64,000 nt of DNA from Chryseobacterium sp. CY350 (GTDB lineage Bacteria; Bacteroidota; Bacteroidia; Flavobacteriales; Weeksellaceae): assembly GCF_027945075.1 (NCBI RefSeq), contig NZ_CP116034.1, positions 682,001 to 746,000 on the forward strand. The letters run 5' to 3'. The notes below the pieces were generated by a model, which was given only the letters and a program-made list of their open reading frames with translations, searched no databases and was not told where the DNA came from. A program made the translations under genes and the position numbers. Position 1 is the stretch's first letter. Each line of letters begins with the position of its first letter. Below are positions 8,825 through 18,273 of this stretch, piece by piece.

Positions 8825-9496
8825 TTATTTTTTTAAATATGACAATATAGTTTCTATTGTCTCTTTCTTAGTAAGCATGGTATTATCAACGATTATTGCA
8901 TCGTCAGCTTTTGTGAGAGGAGCTATCTCTCTCTCACTATCAATCTTGTCTCTCGCTATGAGGTTTTCACGCACAAGATTTTCGTCAGCTTCAATACCTA
9001 AACTCAACAATTCCTGATATCTTCTTTTCGTTCTCTCATCAATACTGGCTGTGAGGAAAAATTTAAAATCGGCGTTTGGCAGTACAACTGTACCGATATC
9101 TCTTCCATCCATAATAATACCGCCTTTTTCTGCCAGATTTCGTTGAGACTGCAAAAGAAAATCTCTCACTTCTTTCTGTTTAGCAATAAAACTCACATTA
9201 TCTGAAACTTCATTGGAGCGAATTTCCTTTGAAATATTAATATGATTTAGATAGAGAACCAATTCCCCTTCATCATTTTTAAATTGAAGGTCGATAAGAG
9301 GAAAAGATGAAAAAAGCTGCTCAAGATTAATCGTATCATTATCATCTAAACAGTTTTGCAGCGCAAACCAAGTAATGCCTCGATATAAAGCTCCTGTATC
9401 CAAATGCACAATACCAAGGTTGTCGGCAATAATTTTAGAAATAGAACTTTTCCCTGTAGATGAGAATCCGTCAATTGCAATTACTGGTTTTTTCAT
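8825..9496 (-). CDS. cmk: Cytidylate kinase
   Basis: A 223-residue cytoplasmic kinase that phosphorylates CMP and dCMP with ATP. The P-loop GFSSTGKS is at residues 10-17, followed by HLDTGALYRG, which binds the substrate. The inserted NMP-binding segment and the motif IIMDGRDIGTVVLPNADFKFFL are all present, and the length is normal. It lies downstream of porQ on the same strand, with a 206-base gap that has no obvious hairpin, so cotranscription is possible. Confidence 0.95.
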   Translation of the reverse strand: MKKPVIAIDGFSSTGKSSISKIIADNLGIVHLDTGALYRGITWFALQNCLDDNDTINLEQLFSSFPLIDLQFKNDEGELVLYLNHINISKEIRSNEVSDNVSFIAKQKEVRDFLLQSQRNLAEKGGIIMDGRDIGTVVLPNADFKFFLTASIDERTKRRYQELLSLGIEADENLVRENLIARDKIDSEREIAPLTKADDAIIVDNTMLTKKETIETILSYLKK

Positions 9497-9702
9497 GGTA
9501 CAAATTTCAAAAAAAAAACTTTAAATCCAAAGAAATTGCAGATTTAAACTTGAGAAATTACAATTATTCTAATGATTATTTTAACGAAAATTTTGCAGAG
9601 ATTTATTTAACTAAATACTATTTTTAAGTTCGCAAAGGCGTTCCGCTTAACAGAGAACACAAGGTTTAATTGAGTTAAAATAAAATAGATGTGATTATTA
9701 AA

Positions 9703-10695
9703 TTATTCTCCTCTGTGACCGCTTAGATCAACTGATATTCCGATTTGATTGACGTTAGAAGAATTGTGATATCTCACGTGAGCATAATCTATACGAAATT
9801 TCGAAACCTTCAGTCCGAAACCGGCCGAAAGACCAGAGAAATTTCTTTGATCGGCAACTGCAAGTTCGTTACCTCTTCTGACGTTATATCCCAAACGGAA
9901 ATTGAAGCTTTTTTCAGGGAAAAGTTCCGCACCCAGTGAGAAGTGATCTGCAATTTTTCGCCCGACATTTACTTCTTGTCCGTCTACATTAAGTTCTGAT
10001 GAAATATCAAACTCCTGAAGATCATGTGCTGTAACAGTTATGGCTAAAGGAAAAGCTTTTAAAATCTTAGTATAACCCAGATCAATTCTAAAAGGCAGAT
10101 TTTCTCTGACACCATTAAACGATTTAAACTGATAACCGAAATTTCTCAGCACCACAGAAACCACTTCTTTACTTTTTTTAGGATGATAAGTCACTCCTAA
10201 AGTTCCTGCCAAAGCAGAAGATGTATAGGTGTCAATTTTTGACGTTATAAAATTTAATCCTCCACCGATCGTCCAGTCTTCTTCAAACTGATACGCATAT
10301 CCACCGCCAACTGCAACGTCTGAAGCCGAGAATTCTCCCATTTCAAAACCACTCTCGTCAGTTCTCGGTATGTTTCCATAGCTCATATAACGTGCGTTTA
10401 CGGTAACCATGTGGCCATTTTCGAGATCTTTTGCAAAAGCTATTGTTCCGTACTTTGAATCTGCAAGATAAGCAGTCGCATTTACAGAAAGCTGTTTGTC
10501 TGATTCCTGATTAAGTAGAGCAGGATTGGCAATGGCAAAAGATACATCATGATCTCTCATGGTAATTGCATCACCACCCAAAGCAGCCTGTCGTGCTGAT
10601 ACCGGAATATTCAGAAACGGATAAACGTTTGTTCCAGTTTGTGCAAACGAAACAATTCCCGAAAGAAACAGTGAAAAAATTAGAACTTTCTTCAA
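9703..10695 (-). CDS. porQ: Type IX secretion system protein PorQ
   Basis: A 330-residue exported outer-membrane protein with a signal peptide ending in SFAQ. The mature N-terminus NVYPFLNIPVSARQAALGG is the typical start of PorQ. The rest is predicted beta-barrel of the PorV/FadL-like kind. PorQ takes part in type IX secretion, and the window also encodes three proteins with T9SS C-terminal tails (at 49653, 56788 and 61755). A TATTTTTG box lies just upstream on the minus strand. Confidence 0.88.
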   Translation of the reverse strand: MKKVLIFSLFLSGIVSFAQTGTNVYPFLNIPVSARQAALGGDAITMRDHDVSFAIANPALLNQESDKQLSVNATAYLADSKYGTIAFAKDLENGHMVTVNARYMSYGNIPRTDESGFEMGEFSASDVAVGGGYAYQFEEDWTIGGGLNFITSKIDTYTSSALAGTLGVTYHPKKSKEVVSVVLRNFGYQFKSFNGVRENLPFRIDLGYTKILKAFPLAITVTAHDLQEFDISSELNVDGQEVNVGRKIADHFSLGAELFPEKSFNFRLGYNVRRGNELAVADQRNFSGLSAGFGLKVSKFRIDYAHVRYHNSSNVNQIGISVDLSGHRGE

Positions 10696-10713
10696 ATCAG
10701 TAATTAATTAATG

Positions 10714-10721
10714 CAAAAATA
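10714..10721 (-). promoter_or_regulatory. Promoter -7 box of porQ
   Basis: Minus-strand TATTTTTG, 18 bases before the porQ start at 10695, matching TAnnTTTG. Confidence 0.6.
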
Positions 10722-10800
10722 ATCCTTTTTCGAACTTATCAAAATATTTAGAACATTATTTACTATTAAATATTTTTCTTTTTTCAATATTTTTAATGAT

Positions 10801-10808
10801 TATATTTG
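10801..10808 (+). promoter_or_regulatory. Promoter -7 box of pyrH
   Basis: TATATTTG matches TAnnTTTG and lies 52 bases before the pyrH ATG. Confidence 0.65.
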
Positions 10809-10860
10809 CAAAGTTAATTTCTGAGGAATTTGACTCTCGAAAACTATTATAAATTTAAAG

Positions 10861-11568
10861 ATGAAATATAAAAGAATCCTTCTAAAACTGAGTGGTGAGG
10901 CATTGATGGGGAACAGACAGTATGGTATTGATACCGAAAGACTGATGGAGTACGCTCAGGAAATTAAAAAAGTAGTCGATCTGGGCTGCGAAATTGCGAT
11001 TGTAATTGGAGGAGGAAATATTTTCCGTGGTGTAGCTGGAGCTGCAAAAGGTATGGACAGAGTGCAGGGCGATTACATGGGAATGCTGGCAACGGTGATT
11101 AATGGTATGGCTTTGCAAGGAGCTTTGGAAGATGTCGGAATTAAAACGAGACTACAATCTGCTATTGAGATGGACAAAGTAGCTGAACCATTCATCAAAA
11201 GAAAAGCGGTAAGACATCTTGAAAAGGGTAGAGTTGTGATCTTCGGAGCCGGAACAGGAAATCCTTATTTTACGACAGATACTGCAGCAACTTTACGCGC
11301 AATAGAAATTGATGCAAACGTAATTTTAAAAGGAACCAGAGTAGACGGAATCTACGACAGCGATCCTGAAAAAAACGAAAATGCTGTAAAATATAACTCA
11401 TTATCTTTTGATGAAGTTTTCGAAAAAAATCTTAAAGTGATGGATATGACTGCTTTCACCCTAAGCCACGAAAACAAATTGCCTATCGTCGTATTTGATA
11501 TGAATAAAGATGGTAATTTGGTAAAAATTGTTGAGGGAGAAAATGTAGGAACTTTAGTGAATATATAA
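10861..11568 (+). CDS. pyrH: UMP kinase
   Basis: A 235-residue amino-acid-kinase-family protein that converts UMP to UDP, acting as a cytoplasmic hexamer. Seen motifs are KLSGEAL near the N-terminus, [11 protein letters not shown], and [13 protein letters not shown], the UMP-binding and catalytic stretch. The C-terminus is complete. A TAnnTTTG promoter lies upstream and a strong hairpin follows the stop. It is separated from frr by a TonB-C protein gene, although pyrH and frr are neighbours in many bacteria. Confidence 0.96.
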   Translation: MKYKRILLKLSGEALMGNRQYGIDTERLMEYAQEIKKVVDLGCEIAIVIGGGNIFRGVAGAAKGMDRVQGDYMGMLATVINGMALQGALEDVGIKTRLQSAIEMDKVAEPFIKRKAVRHLEKGRVVIFGAGTGNPYFTTDTAATLRAIEIDANVILKGTRVDGIYDSDPEKNENAVKYNSLSFDEVFEKNLKVMDMTAFTLSHENKLPIVVFDMNKDGNLVKIVEGENVGTLVNI

Positions 11569-11580
11569 AAAAAAAACATA

Positions 11581-11619
11581 AATAACCCCCCTTTAGACTT
11601 ACGTCTAAAGGGGGTTATT
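11581..11619. terminator. Strong terminator after pyrH
   Basis: Arms 11581-11598 and 11603-11619 pair over 17 bases with one bulged C and a 4-base loop. The central C6/G5 block is unusually GC-rich for this DNA. Confidence 0.85.
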
Positions 11620-11699
11620 TATTAATACTGTGTACGTACTGATAACCGTAATTTGATACATTTTCTTATTATTACATTTACGGCTTTAAAACTATTTTT

Positions 11700-12614
11700 A
11701 TGAAGAAAGTAATACTTATTTTATTCTCAAATTTATTATTTGCTCAAATCATTCCAGAGCCTAGACAAATCAACATTCCACCCCGTCAGAAAGTAACAGA
11801 ATTAAACTTATTAAGAGTAGAACTTAAAGATGCTTTACAGCCTTTCATTAATAGTGAAAAATATGGAATAGGAGTAATTAGTTACACTGCTATTAGTGGT
11901 TATTCAACAACTGGTGCATCTTTTTCCATATACAATCCCTCGCAAAAAACTATTAAATATATTTGGTTTACTGTTGCAGGTGAAAATCCGGTAGGGGATT
12001 TAGTTCAAGTTTCAAAAGGAGTTTATTATAAAACATTAAAAGCTATAGGACCCGTTGTAACTAGTGGAATTGCAGAGTGGTCATTTGATTATGTTTGGTC
12101 TACAGATATTGTAGAATACTTAAGATTATCCAATATAAAAATACAGTATATGGATGGTACGTTTAAAACAATCAAATACAACAAGAATATGCACATTGGC
12201 GAATCTGCATATGAATATGCAATAATTTTAATGAATAAAAAGAAAAACGCTGAGCTAGAAGAACAGGAAAAAACTTATTCAGATTTTACTCTAGAAATGG
12301 ATAAAATATACGCAGATGTTGATCAAGCTCCAGAATTTCCGGGAGGAGTAAATGCATTTAGATTAAAAGTTTCAAATAGTTTTAATAGCTCTAAAATGAA
12401 AGGTAATGAAGGTACAGTTAAAACTGAAGTAACATTTATTGTAGAAAGAGATGGTAGTATTACAGACGTTAAAGCAGGTGGTAATAATGAAGATTTCAAT
12501 AATGAAGCAATTCGATCAGTTAATTCTATAAAAAACAAATGGACACCTGCAAAAATCAATGGACAATCTGTTCGTTGTATATTCAGACTACCACTAACAA
12601 TGAATTTTGAATAA
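11700..12614 (+). CDS. Exported protein with C-terminal TonB domain
   Basis: A 304-residue protein with a signal peptide (MKKVILILFSNLLFAQ). The N-terminal 200 residues match no family I recognise. The last 100 residues, from APEFPGG, form a TonB C-terminal domain (EVTFIVERDGSITDVKAGG, ending in WTPAKINGQSVRC). In Bacteroidota such domains often occur in periplasmic proteins lacking the usual TonB membrane anchor, as here, so it may bind TonB-dependent receptors or peptidoglycan without transmitting energy. No ExbB/ExbD genes are nearby. Confidence 0.7.
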   Translation: MKKVILILFSNLLFAQIIPEPRQINIPPRQKVTELNLLRVELKDALQPFINSEKYGIGVISYTAISGYSTTGASFSIYNPSQKTIKYIWFTVAGENPVGDLVQVSKGVYYKTLKAIGPVVTSGIAEWSFDYVWSTDIVEYLRLSNIKIQYMDGTFKTIKYNKNMHIGESAYEYAIILMNKKKNAELEEQEKTYSDFTLEMDKIYADVDQAPEFPGGVNAFRLKVSNSFNSSKMKGNEGTVKTEVTFIVERDGSITDVKAGGNNEDFNNEAIRSVNSIKNKWTPAKINGQSVRCIFRLPLTMNFE

Positions 12615-12646
12615 AAAATACGAAACTTCAAAAGATTGGTAAGCAT

Positions 12647-12670
12647 AAAGGAATTATTAAGTTCCTCTTT
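12647..12670 (+). terminator. Weak terminator after the TonB-C gene
   Basis: A short A-G-G-A-A / T-T-C-C-T hairpin followed by a T-rich stretch. The stem is short, so termination may be partial. Confidence 0.45.
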
Positions 12671-12714
12671 TTATTATCAAAGAAAATTCTTACTGATATT
12701 CAGAAAACAATCAT

Positions 12715-12722
12715 TATTTTTG
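12715..12722 (+). promoter_or_regulatory. Promoter -7 box of frr
   Basis: TATTTTTG matches TAnnTTTG, about 120 bases before the frr ATG at 12842, giving a long 5' leader with no gene. Confidence 0.55.
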
Positions 12723-12841
12723 CAAAACTAAATAGTAAAAAACAGTGAGTAAAAGGCTTAAAATGTAAATTTTAGAAAGCTTAACTTATTGATTTAAATA
12801 CCTATTAAAAAATGTGTAACCTTTCAAATTTTTATTATATA

Positions 12842-13396
12842 ATGGAAGAATTAGATCTTATTGTAGAATCTGTAAAACATGATATGGAAGCAGCTATAAA
12901 GCACTTAGATCATGCATTTCAAAGAATTAGAGCTGGCCGTGCGTCTACAAATATGGTTCAGGATGTGATGGTAGAATATTATGGTGCTCCAACTCCTCTT
13001 AACCAGGTTGCAAACGTATCTGTGCCTGATGCGATGACAATTTCTATTCAGCCTTGGGATAGAACTGCTATTAACGCTATTGAGAAAGCTATCATTAATT
13101 CAAACTTAGGTTTTGCACCTTCTAATAACGGTGAAAATATTATCCTCAATGTACCACCTCTTACTGAAGAGAGAAGACGTGAACTGGCAAAACAGGCCAA
13201 AGGAGAAACCGAAGATACCAAAGTCGTAGTAAGAAATGCTAGACAAAACGGGATCAAAGAACTGAAAAAATTAGAAGGAGTTTCTGAAGATGCTATCAAA
13301 GGTACTGAAGAAGAAATTCAGGTACTTACCGATAAGCATGTGAAGCTTTGTGACGATCATCTTAAGACAAAAGAAGCTGAAATTATGAAAGTATAA
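12842..13396 (+). CDS. frr: Ribosome recycling factor
   Basis: A 184-residue cytoplasmic protein that splits the post-termination ribosome together with EF-G. Family motifs are present: the RAGRAST segment, YYGAPTPLNQVANVS, and the C-terminal helices with RRELAKQAKGETEDTKVVVRNAR. The ATG at 12842 gives the standard family length; an in-frame ATG 30 bases upstream would add a non-conserved decapeptide and is rejected. A bidirectional hairpin follows. Confidence 0.96.
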   Translation: MEELDLIVESVKHDMEAAIKHLDHAFQRIRAGRASTNMVQDVMVEYYGAPTPLNQVANVSVPDAMTISIQPWDRTAINAIEKAIINSNLGFAPSNNGENIILNVPPLTEERRRELAKQAKGETEDTKVVVRNARQNGIKELKKLEGVSEDAIKGTEEEIQVLTDKHVKLCDDHLKTKEAEIMKV

Positions 13397-13415
13397 TTTT
13401 AATTTAAAATTATAA

Positions 13416-13452
13416 CAAAAAGTGGTTTCGTATTTATCGGAACCACTTTTTG
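13416..13452. terminator. Bidirectional terminator between frr and the lipoprotein gene
   Basis: Arms at 13416-13430 and 13438-13452 pair (CAAAAAGTGG with CCACTTTTTG plus a few more), with T runs on both strands. It serves two convergent genes. Confidence 0.8.
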
Positions 13453-13455
13453 TTT

Positions 13456-14100
13456 TTAAAGACAATTGATTTTGCCCTTTTTATTTCTATTTTTAAGGAG
13501 CAATTCTAAAGTTTTCTGAACTTCGTTTGCAGAACAATTTTTATTCTGTTTGTTGGGTATATTTTCAGGATCAGGTTTTGTTGGGAGGCTAGACTTTATA
13601 GTAAACTTTTTTTCTAAACACTGAATAATTTTATCTTTCGAAAAATACATTCTTGTCTGAGTGACATCATCTTTAGTTTCTGGCTTTTCAGGCGTTCCTC
13701 CATCAAAGTTCCAAACTGTTTCATCCCTGAAAACGAAATATGGATGACCTTCATTTAAAAAATATTTTTCTGTTGAAGAATAGTGACTGTCTGCAGTGAA
13801 ATGTTTGATAACTTTTAAAATTCCATTCTCAGAATAGTAAACCACATTTCCTGACCTTTCTTCGCATTCATAATCGAAACTGACTGAATCAAGTTTTTTT
13901 GCGGTTAGTTTCGAATTGATCAAATTGTACTCTTTTTTTATTCCATCAATAGAAATTAAATTATTATTTGATCTTAAAGAATCTTCGATTACTTTTGAGG
14001 TAGAAGTGTCTTTTAAAACATCATTTTCAGAAGGTTTATCATTTCCTTTTTTACATGAAACCAGCAAAATTAGACTTAGGATTAGAAGCAGATTTTTCAT
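13456..14100 (-). CDS. Hypothetical lipoprotein
   Basis: A 214-residue protein with a clear lipoprotein signal (MKNLLLILSLILLVSCKK, cysteine at residue 16). The mature part is hydrophilic, rich in K, S, N and D, and includes FDYECEERSGNVVYYSENG and a stretch suggestive of beta structure. I recognise no family. Three minus-strand exported-protein genes (13456, 14161, 14572) lie together, but the gaps of 60-75 bases do not establish an operon. Confidence 0.65.
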   Translation of the reverse strand: MKNLLLILSLILLVSCKKGNDKPSENDVLKDTSTSKVIEDSLRSNNNLISIDGIKKEYNLINSKLTAKKLDSVSFDYECEERSGNVVYYSENGILKVIKHFTADSHYSSTEKYFLNEGHPYFVFRDETVWNFDGGTPEKPETKDDVTQTRMYFSKDKIIQCLEKKFTIKSSLPTKPDPENIPNKQNKNCSANEVQKTLELLLKNRNKKGKINCL

Positions 14101-14160
14101 AAGAGTAATTTAGGATAACGATTTATAAACAAAAAATGTGCGATAGAGTACTTATCACTC

Positions 14161-14499
14161 TCAGAATTTAGCTTCAAACCCTGTATGTAATGCTTTTTTT
14201 TCAGGATCAGTTAAACTCCTTTTGTAAATTTGTTCCCAAATATTAATGGCTTGGTCGACAGAATTTACATCTAAATTTCTAACGTTTGCAGCCCAAAGTA
14301 AAATGGCAAAATCTTTCTTATTGTACGCAGTGTCCCCGAAAGTAATTAATGCATTATCTTTGTATTTTGCATCAACTTTTTTGGTGAAATCAAGCTTTCC
14401 GCCAATGCTTTCTTTTTTGATGTAAGCTTCTTTATCGCTTTGTTGAGCCATTGCAGAAATGCCTATGAATATCAATAGAATAAAAAATGTACTTCTCAT
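14161..14499 (-). CDS. Small exported hypothetical protein
   Basis: A 112-residue protein with a signal peptide (MRSTFFILLIFIGISAMAQ, cleavage after AQ). The mature 93 residues are charged and probably helical, with FAILLWAANVRNLDVNSVDQAINIW cited here only by its start at about residue 64. No conserved catalytic motif is seen and the function is unknown. It sits between two other exported-protein genes on the same strand. Confidence 0.6.
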   Translation of the reverse strand: MRSTFFILLIFIGISAMAQQSDKEAYIKKESIGGKLDFTKKVDAKYKDNALITFGDTAYNKKDFAILLWAANVRNLDVNSVDQAINIWEQIYKRSLTDPEKKALHTGFEAKF

Positions 14500-14571
14500 G
14501 CTTTGATTTTATATTTAAAGATAGAAAATTTTCCCATCTTTCTTAAAATAATTATTTGTATTAAATAATGA

Positions 14572-15366
14572 CTATTTACAGTTTTCGTTGTAATCAAATA
14601 TCACTTCATCCACAATTTGAGGAACGTTAGACATTACGTCATCGATTTGATTTTTAATAAATCTACCCAAACCAGAGCGCTTTTTTTCATCATTTTTCAT
14701 TGAAGAGTAAGAACCGTTTGCTATTTTACCTTTCACAAAACCGCAATCTGCAGTGATGATTTTAGTTTCCTTTAAATCTAATTCTTTAAGCTTACTACCT
14801 TTTTTTGTGTAAATAAAACTTGGATTTTTTCTCATTCTCTCGGTTTCCTGATCTGCTTTGTCAATCTGACTTTGACCGGCCGAAAAAGTCGTAGGGTAAC
14901 CGTATAATTTATAAATTTTTATTTTACCGTCTGTTACCACTTCTGCAAATTGATTGCTTTTTGTAAGATTATTAAATGCTTTAATATTTCCGCTTAATCC
15001 TCCGGTGGCTGTATTAAAACCTTCTTTGGTGTTGGTGTATTTTATTACTTCAAAATGCCGTTCGGTATTGCTGTCATCATAAGCAACATATTCTTTAAGA
15101 TCATCAGAATCCAACGTTTTAAATTTCTGTTTTTTCTTCGATTGATCAATATCTGAAGTAGCAATAAATTTCACCTTTTTTTGGTTGACCCAAGGGCTCA
15201 TTTCACTGCCTGCCAATCTTACAATTCCCTCAATTTTTTTTCCGTTTTTATCAATTACGTAACCATATTTTTCGTTGGTTTTTAATTCGTAATCTATATT
15301 TTCCTCCTGTGCATAAACGCTTGAAGTGATTAAACTAAACAGGCTAAACAATAGAACTTTTTTCAT
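14572..15366 (-). CDS. Exported hypothetical protein
   Basis: A 264-residue protein with a signal peptide (MKKVLLFSLFSLITSSVYAQ). The mature part has repeated beta-prone segments such as YGYVIDKNGKKIEGIVRL, which resemble proteins that store or report configurable text-like features, but no named domain is recognised. Cysteines are sparse (residue about 200 and near the C-terminus). It is flanked by the small exported protein gene downstream and an LptF/G terminator upstream. The function is unknown. Confidence 0.6.
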   Translation of the reverse strand: MKKVLLFSLFSLITSSVYAQEENIDYELKTNEKYGYVIDKNGKKIEGIVRLAGSEMSPWVNQKKVKFIATSDIDQSKKKQKFKTLDSDDLKEYVAYDDSNTERHFEVIKYTNTKEGFNTATGGLSGNIKAFNNLTKSNQFAEVVTDGKIKIYKLYGYPTTFSAGQSQIDKADQETERMRKNPSFIYTKKGSKLKELDLKETKIITADCGFVKGKIANGSYSSMKNDEKKRSGLGRFIKNQIDDVMSNVPQIVDEVIFDYNENCK

Positions 15367-15461
15367 AATTATTAAATTTAAATAAGATGATAAATATGAG
15401 ATTATTTTTCGACACTTTAGGAATTTAAATTTCTTATGTATTTCGAACTAACTTTTATAAA

Positions 15462-15490
15462 AAAAATCCGAAGACTAGCTTCGGATTTTT
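15462..15490 (-). terminator. Terminator after the LptF/LptG permease gene
   Basis: Perfect 12-base arms (15462-15473 and 15479-15490) around a 5-base loop, with a T run on the minus strand just after the permease stop. Confidence 0.85.
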
Positions 15491-15493
15491 TGT

Positions 15494-16948
15494 TTATTGA
15501 TATCGTTTATGTTCTTTATCTTTCACAAAAAGCTTCGTAATGGGTTTAAAGAAAGTCTTGTATTTTTCAGAATCAAATAATTGAGAATCTGTAAGTGCTT
15601 TATAAGTCATCAAGACACCAAAAGGAAAAAGTATCATGTTTGGTAGCCATGCCGCAAGATACGGACTCATTTTTCCTGACCAGGCGACGTTTTCAAAACC
15701 AACATTGATGACATAAAATATAATAAAAATCACAATGGCAACGATAACGGGAACGCCCATTCCGCCTTTTCTGATAATAGAGCCAAGACTCGCACCGATC
15801 ATGAAGAAAATGATGCATGTGAATGAGTAGGAGATTATTCTTTGCTGATAAATAACTACTTTGTTAAAATATTTTACGCTTGGCGTGATCTCCTGATCTT
15901 TAGTTTCCAGCGTAGTTTTTAGATTACTAAGCCTGCTGTGAGCATTGTAGATCATCTCCAGCTTTTTATCTTTTTTTATCGTATCAAGTTTATATTGGGA
16001 TTTTACCGGCGCTTTTGTTTTATTTTTATCCATATAAGTGACCACAGAGCTGGTCTGGGACAAAACCTCATTTCCAATAGTAGATGATAATTTAGCATTA
16101 TCTTTCCTCGTTTTATCTATTGTTGAAAATAATTCTCTGAAAGTCTGAAAACGGTAATCTTCTGTAATTCTTTCCTCTTCGATCGCTTTATTAATAATTT
16201 CGCTGACATCAAAATGTGAAACTAATGTGTCAAATTTAATTGCCTGATCCGGCTGCTTTAATCTGATATTTTCTGATTTACCCGCATAACTGTCTTCAAA
16301 AACATAACCGTTGAACAATACCAATTGAAGATAATTTTTATTCGGAGGCGTTACAAATTTTCCCTTTTCTGCTACAATAGACCGTTGGTTTTCGAATGTA
16401 CTTGCTTTTTTATGAATGAAAATCCCTTGCAGATCGCGACCTTCTTCGCCTTCTATTTTATCAAATTTTACCATATATCCGGGAATCTGATCGATGAACT
16501 GTCCTGGTGTAAAATTTAATGCAGGTTTGGTTTGAGCAATATTATAAAGCATATTCTTTGCTTTCCTCTGAAAATCCGGAATAATGTTGTTCGAAAAGAA
16601 ATATAGCATGACTGCCAAGACGGTGACCACTCCCAAAAGAGGCATCATGACACGAGTAAGTGAAATTCCTGCTGCCTTCATTGCGGCTAATTCATACCTT
16701 TCGCCAAATTCTCCGAAAGACATGATGCTAGCCAAAAGTATCGTCAAAGGCAAAACCATACTTACTACACTTACTCCAAGATAAAAAAGAAGTTTCATGA
16801 TCTGAAGAGTGGTAAGACCTTTTCCCATAAACTGCCCGAGCTGAATCCAGATAATGTTTACAATAAAAATGAAAAACAACACACTGAATATAAAAAAGAA
16901 CGGACCAAAAAAGGTTTTAATAATATATCGGTCTAATATTTTAAACAT
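15494..16948 (-). CDS. LptF/LptG family lipopolysaccharide export permease
   Basis: A 484-residue inner-membrane protein. N-terminal helices (about residues 10-120) include the family motif FGERYELAAMKAAGIS. A long periplasmic beta-jellyroll domain (about 125-370) follows, then three C-terminal helices (about 375-470). LptF and LptG with LptB extract LPS from the inner membrane and feed the Lpt bridge. Only one permease is here, so the partner must lie elsewhere and F versus G cannot be decided. It is downstream of lolA and ftsK, a common order in Flavobacteriia. Confidence 0.88.
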   Translation of the reverse strand: MFKILDRYIIKTFFGPFFFIFSVLFFIFIVNIIWIQLGQFMGKGLTTLQIMKLLFYLGVSVVSMVLPLTILLASIMSFGEFGERYELAAMKAAGISLTRVMMPLLGVVTVLAVMLYFFSNNIIPDFQRKAKNMLYNIAQTKPALNFTPGQFIDQIPGYMVKFDKIEGEEGRDLQGIFIHKKASTFENQRSIVAEKGKFVTPPNKNYLQLVLFNGYVFEDSYAGKSENIRLKQPDQAIKFDTLVSHFDVSEIINKAIEEERITEDYRFQTFRELFSTIDKTRKDNAKLSSTIGNEVLSQTSSVVTYMDKNKTKAPVKSQYKLDTIKKDKKLEMIYNAHSRLSNLKTTLETKDQEITPSVKYFNKVVIYQQRIISYSFTCIIFFMIGASLGSIIRKGGMGVPVIVAIVIFIIFYVINVGFENVAWSGKMSPYLAAWLPNMILFPFGVLMTYKALTDSQLFDSEKYKTFFKPITKLFVKDKEHKRYQ

Positions 16949-16964
16949 TCGCCAAAATTAATGA

Positions 16965-16994
16965 AAAAGCCACAAAGTTTCCTTTGTGACTTTA
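16965..16994 (-). terminator. Terminator after the lolA-like gene
   Basis: Arms pair as CACAAAG/CTTTGTG with extra A/T pairs, and the minus strand ends in a T run. It lies between the lolA-like stop and the LptF/G start. Confidence 0.75.
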
Positions 16995-17015
16995 AATTTT
17001 AATATATATTTAGAA

Positions 17016-17663
17016 TTATAATTCTGTAACAAGATAGTTTTTATATTTATTCTTATCGAAAACAAACATGTTAGGGTCTAATTGCTGATTTTCTTTATAC
17101 TCTTTAATAGAAATTACCGCAATATCTTTATTATTTCCGTGTTGCTCTAATTTTAGCATTTGTTTTTTTGCGCCGTCTATAAATATGTAAATAGATTTCA
17201 GACCATTTGGTTTTACTGGCGTTAAGGTTATAAAATCTGCACTTACACCTTCAACTGTTTTTTTTCCGCTGTAAGAAACATTGTAATCTTTTCTATAAGA
17301 TGTCAAATAATTAATAGGAGAAAACATCGTCGAGCTTTCATTAGGCTTTGCTACCGTTACTTCTTTATCTTCTGTGTTGATATTATAAATTTTGCTACCA
17401 TCGAAAATCTGCTCGGTTTCCATGATCTTTAATTTATATTTATCTCCGGCTGTGTAATAAATTCCTGGTTCGTTTTTACTTACAACACCATTCATGCCGC
17501 TTCCGAAAGCAAATTTGAAATACGAATTTTTTTTAGATTTGTAATTTGCCGTTACATCATCTAATATTTTTTTTGCCTTGGCATCAATTTTTTGAGCCTG
17601 AACAAAAGCAACACTTCCGACTACAAAAGATCCAAATACTATTTTTGAAATTAAATTTTTCAT
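17016..17663 (-). CDS. LolA-like outer-membrane lipoprotein carrier protein
   Basis: A 215-residue periplasmic protein with a signal peptide (MKNLISKIVFGSFVVGSVAF, cleavage near VQAQ). The mature part has the LolA fold pattern: an early helix (AKKILDDVTANYKSKK), then strands such as YYTAGDKYKLKI, and FIDGAKKQMLKLEQHG. LolA carries lipoproteins from the inner-membrane LolCDE complex to the outer membrane. The ATG at 17663 is preferred because the 12-residue extension from an upstream ATG is basic and precedes the signal peptide. Confidence 0.85.
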   Translation of the reverse strand: MKNLISKIVFGSFVVGSVAFVQAQKIDAKAKKILDDVTANYKSKKNSYFKFAFGSGMNGVVSKNEPGIYYTAGDKYKLKIMETEQIFDGSKIYNINTEDKEVTVAKPNESSTMFSPINYLTSYRKDYNVSYSGKKTVEGVSADFITLTPVKPNGLKSIYIFIDGAKKQMLKLEQHGNNKDIAVISIKEYKENQQLDPNMFVFDKNKYKNYLVTEL

Positions 17664-17781
17664 GTTTCTATTTCTAAATTTTCTATTCTTTAGACGCATT
17701 CAACTCTTAAAAGTTAAAACAGGTCTGTTTCTTTAATTTCGCAGATCTTTCAAAAACTGTTCCATTAAAGTGATGCAGGTT

Positions 17782-18242
17782 TTATTTGCGATTTGCTCTG
17801 TTATTATACTTTTCAAAATTTTGCGGTAATACATTGGTAACCGTAAGTTTATTTGATGTGATCGTGGGTTCTATTCTGATCACTTTAGTATTTTCATTAA
17901 CAGAAACGGAGTGATTACTTCTCATGTTGACCATATCTAAATGAAGTACATTAAACTCATAAATTCCATTACTAAGATCGATGATCACGTATTCTTTTGT
18001 TCTGATCTGACCAACCGGTTTCTTATTAATCCAAAATTTAATCTTGCAGTATTATCCATCGAGTGCAAAATACTTGCGCCATTGTAGATCAGTATTTTAC
18101 CGTTTCCTAATGTGCTGAGATCTACCGATTCAATTTTCACATCACTGTAATCGCTTGGTACCGATCTTAATGCACATGAATTTAATGTGATGAATAATGA
18201 CAAAGCAGCAATTCCTGCAATGTAATTTCTAAAGATTTTCAT
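17782..18242 (-). pseudogene. DUF2846-like lipoprotein gene broken by a one-base frameshift
   Basis: Reading from 18242 gives a lipoprotein signal (cysteine at about residue 23, SCALRS) and then GKILIYNGASILHSMDN, but the frame closes at 17985-17987 after 85 residues. From about 18045 the neighbouring frame continues the same protein: KFWINKKPVGQIRTKEYVII and onward to EKYNNRANRK at 17782. Restoring one A at 18045-18046 would rejoin the frames into about 152 residues. The pattern of a strand, then NKKPVGQ, then DLSNG, resembles DUF2846 proteins. It could be a pseudogene, a natural variant or a sequence error. It sits between lolA and ftsK. Confidence 0.8.
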
Positions 18243-18273
18243 AAAGATTTATTTAGTAATGATGTGTTGAAAT

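Noticed and set aside
9597..9670. Fragment with TTCGCAAAGGCG and GAGAACACAAGG between cmk and porQ
   Set aside because: It resembles short degenerate repeats common in Chryseobacterium intergenic DNA, but one copy here cannot prove it.
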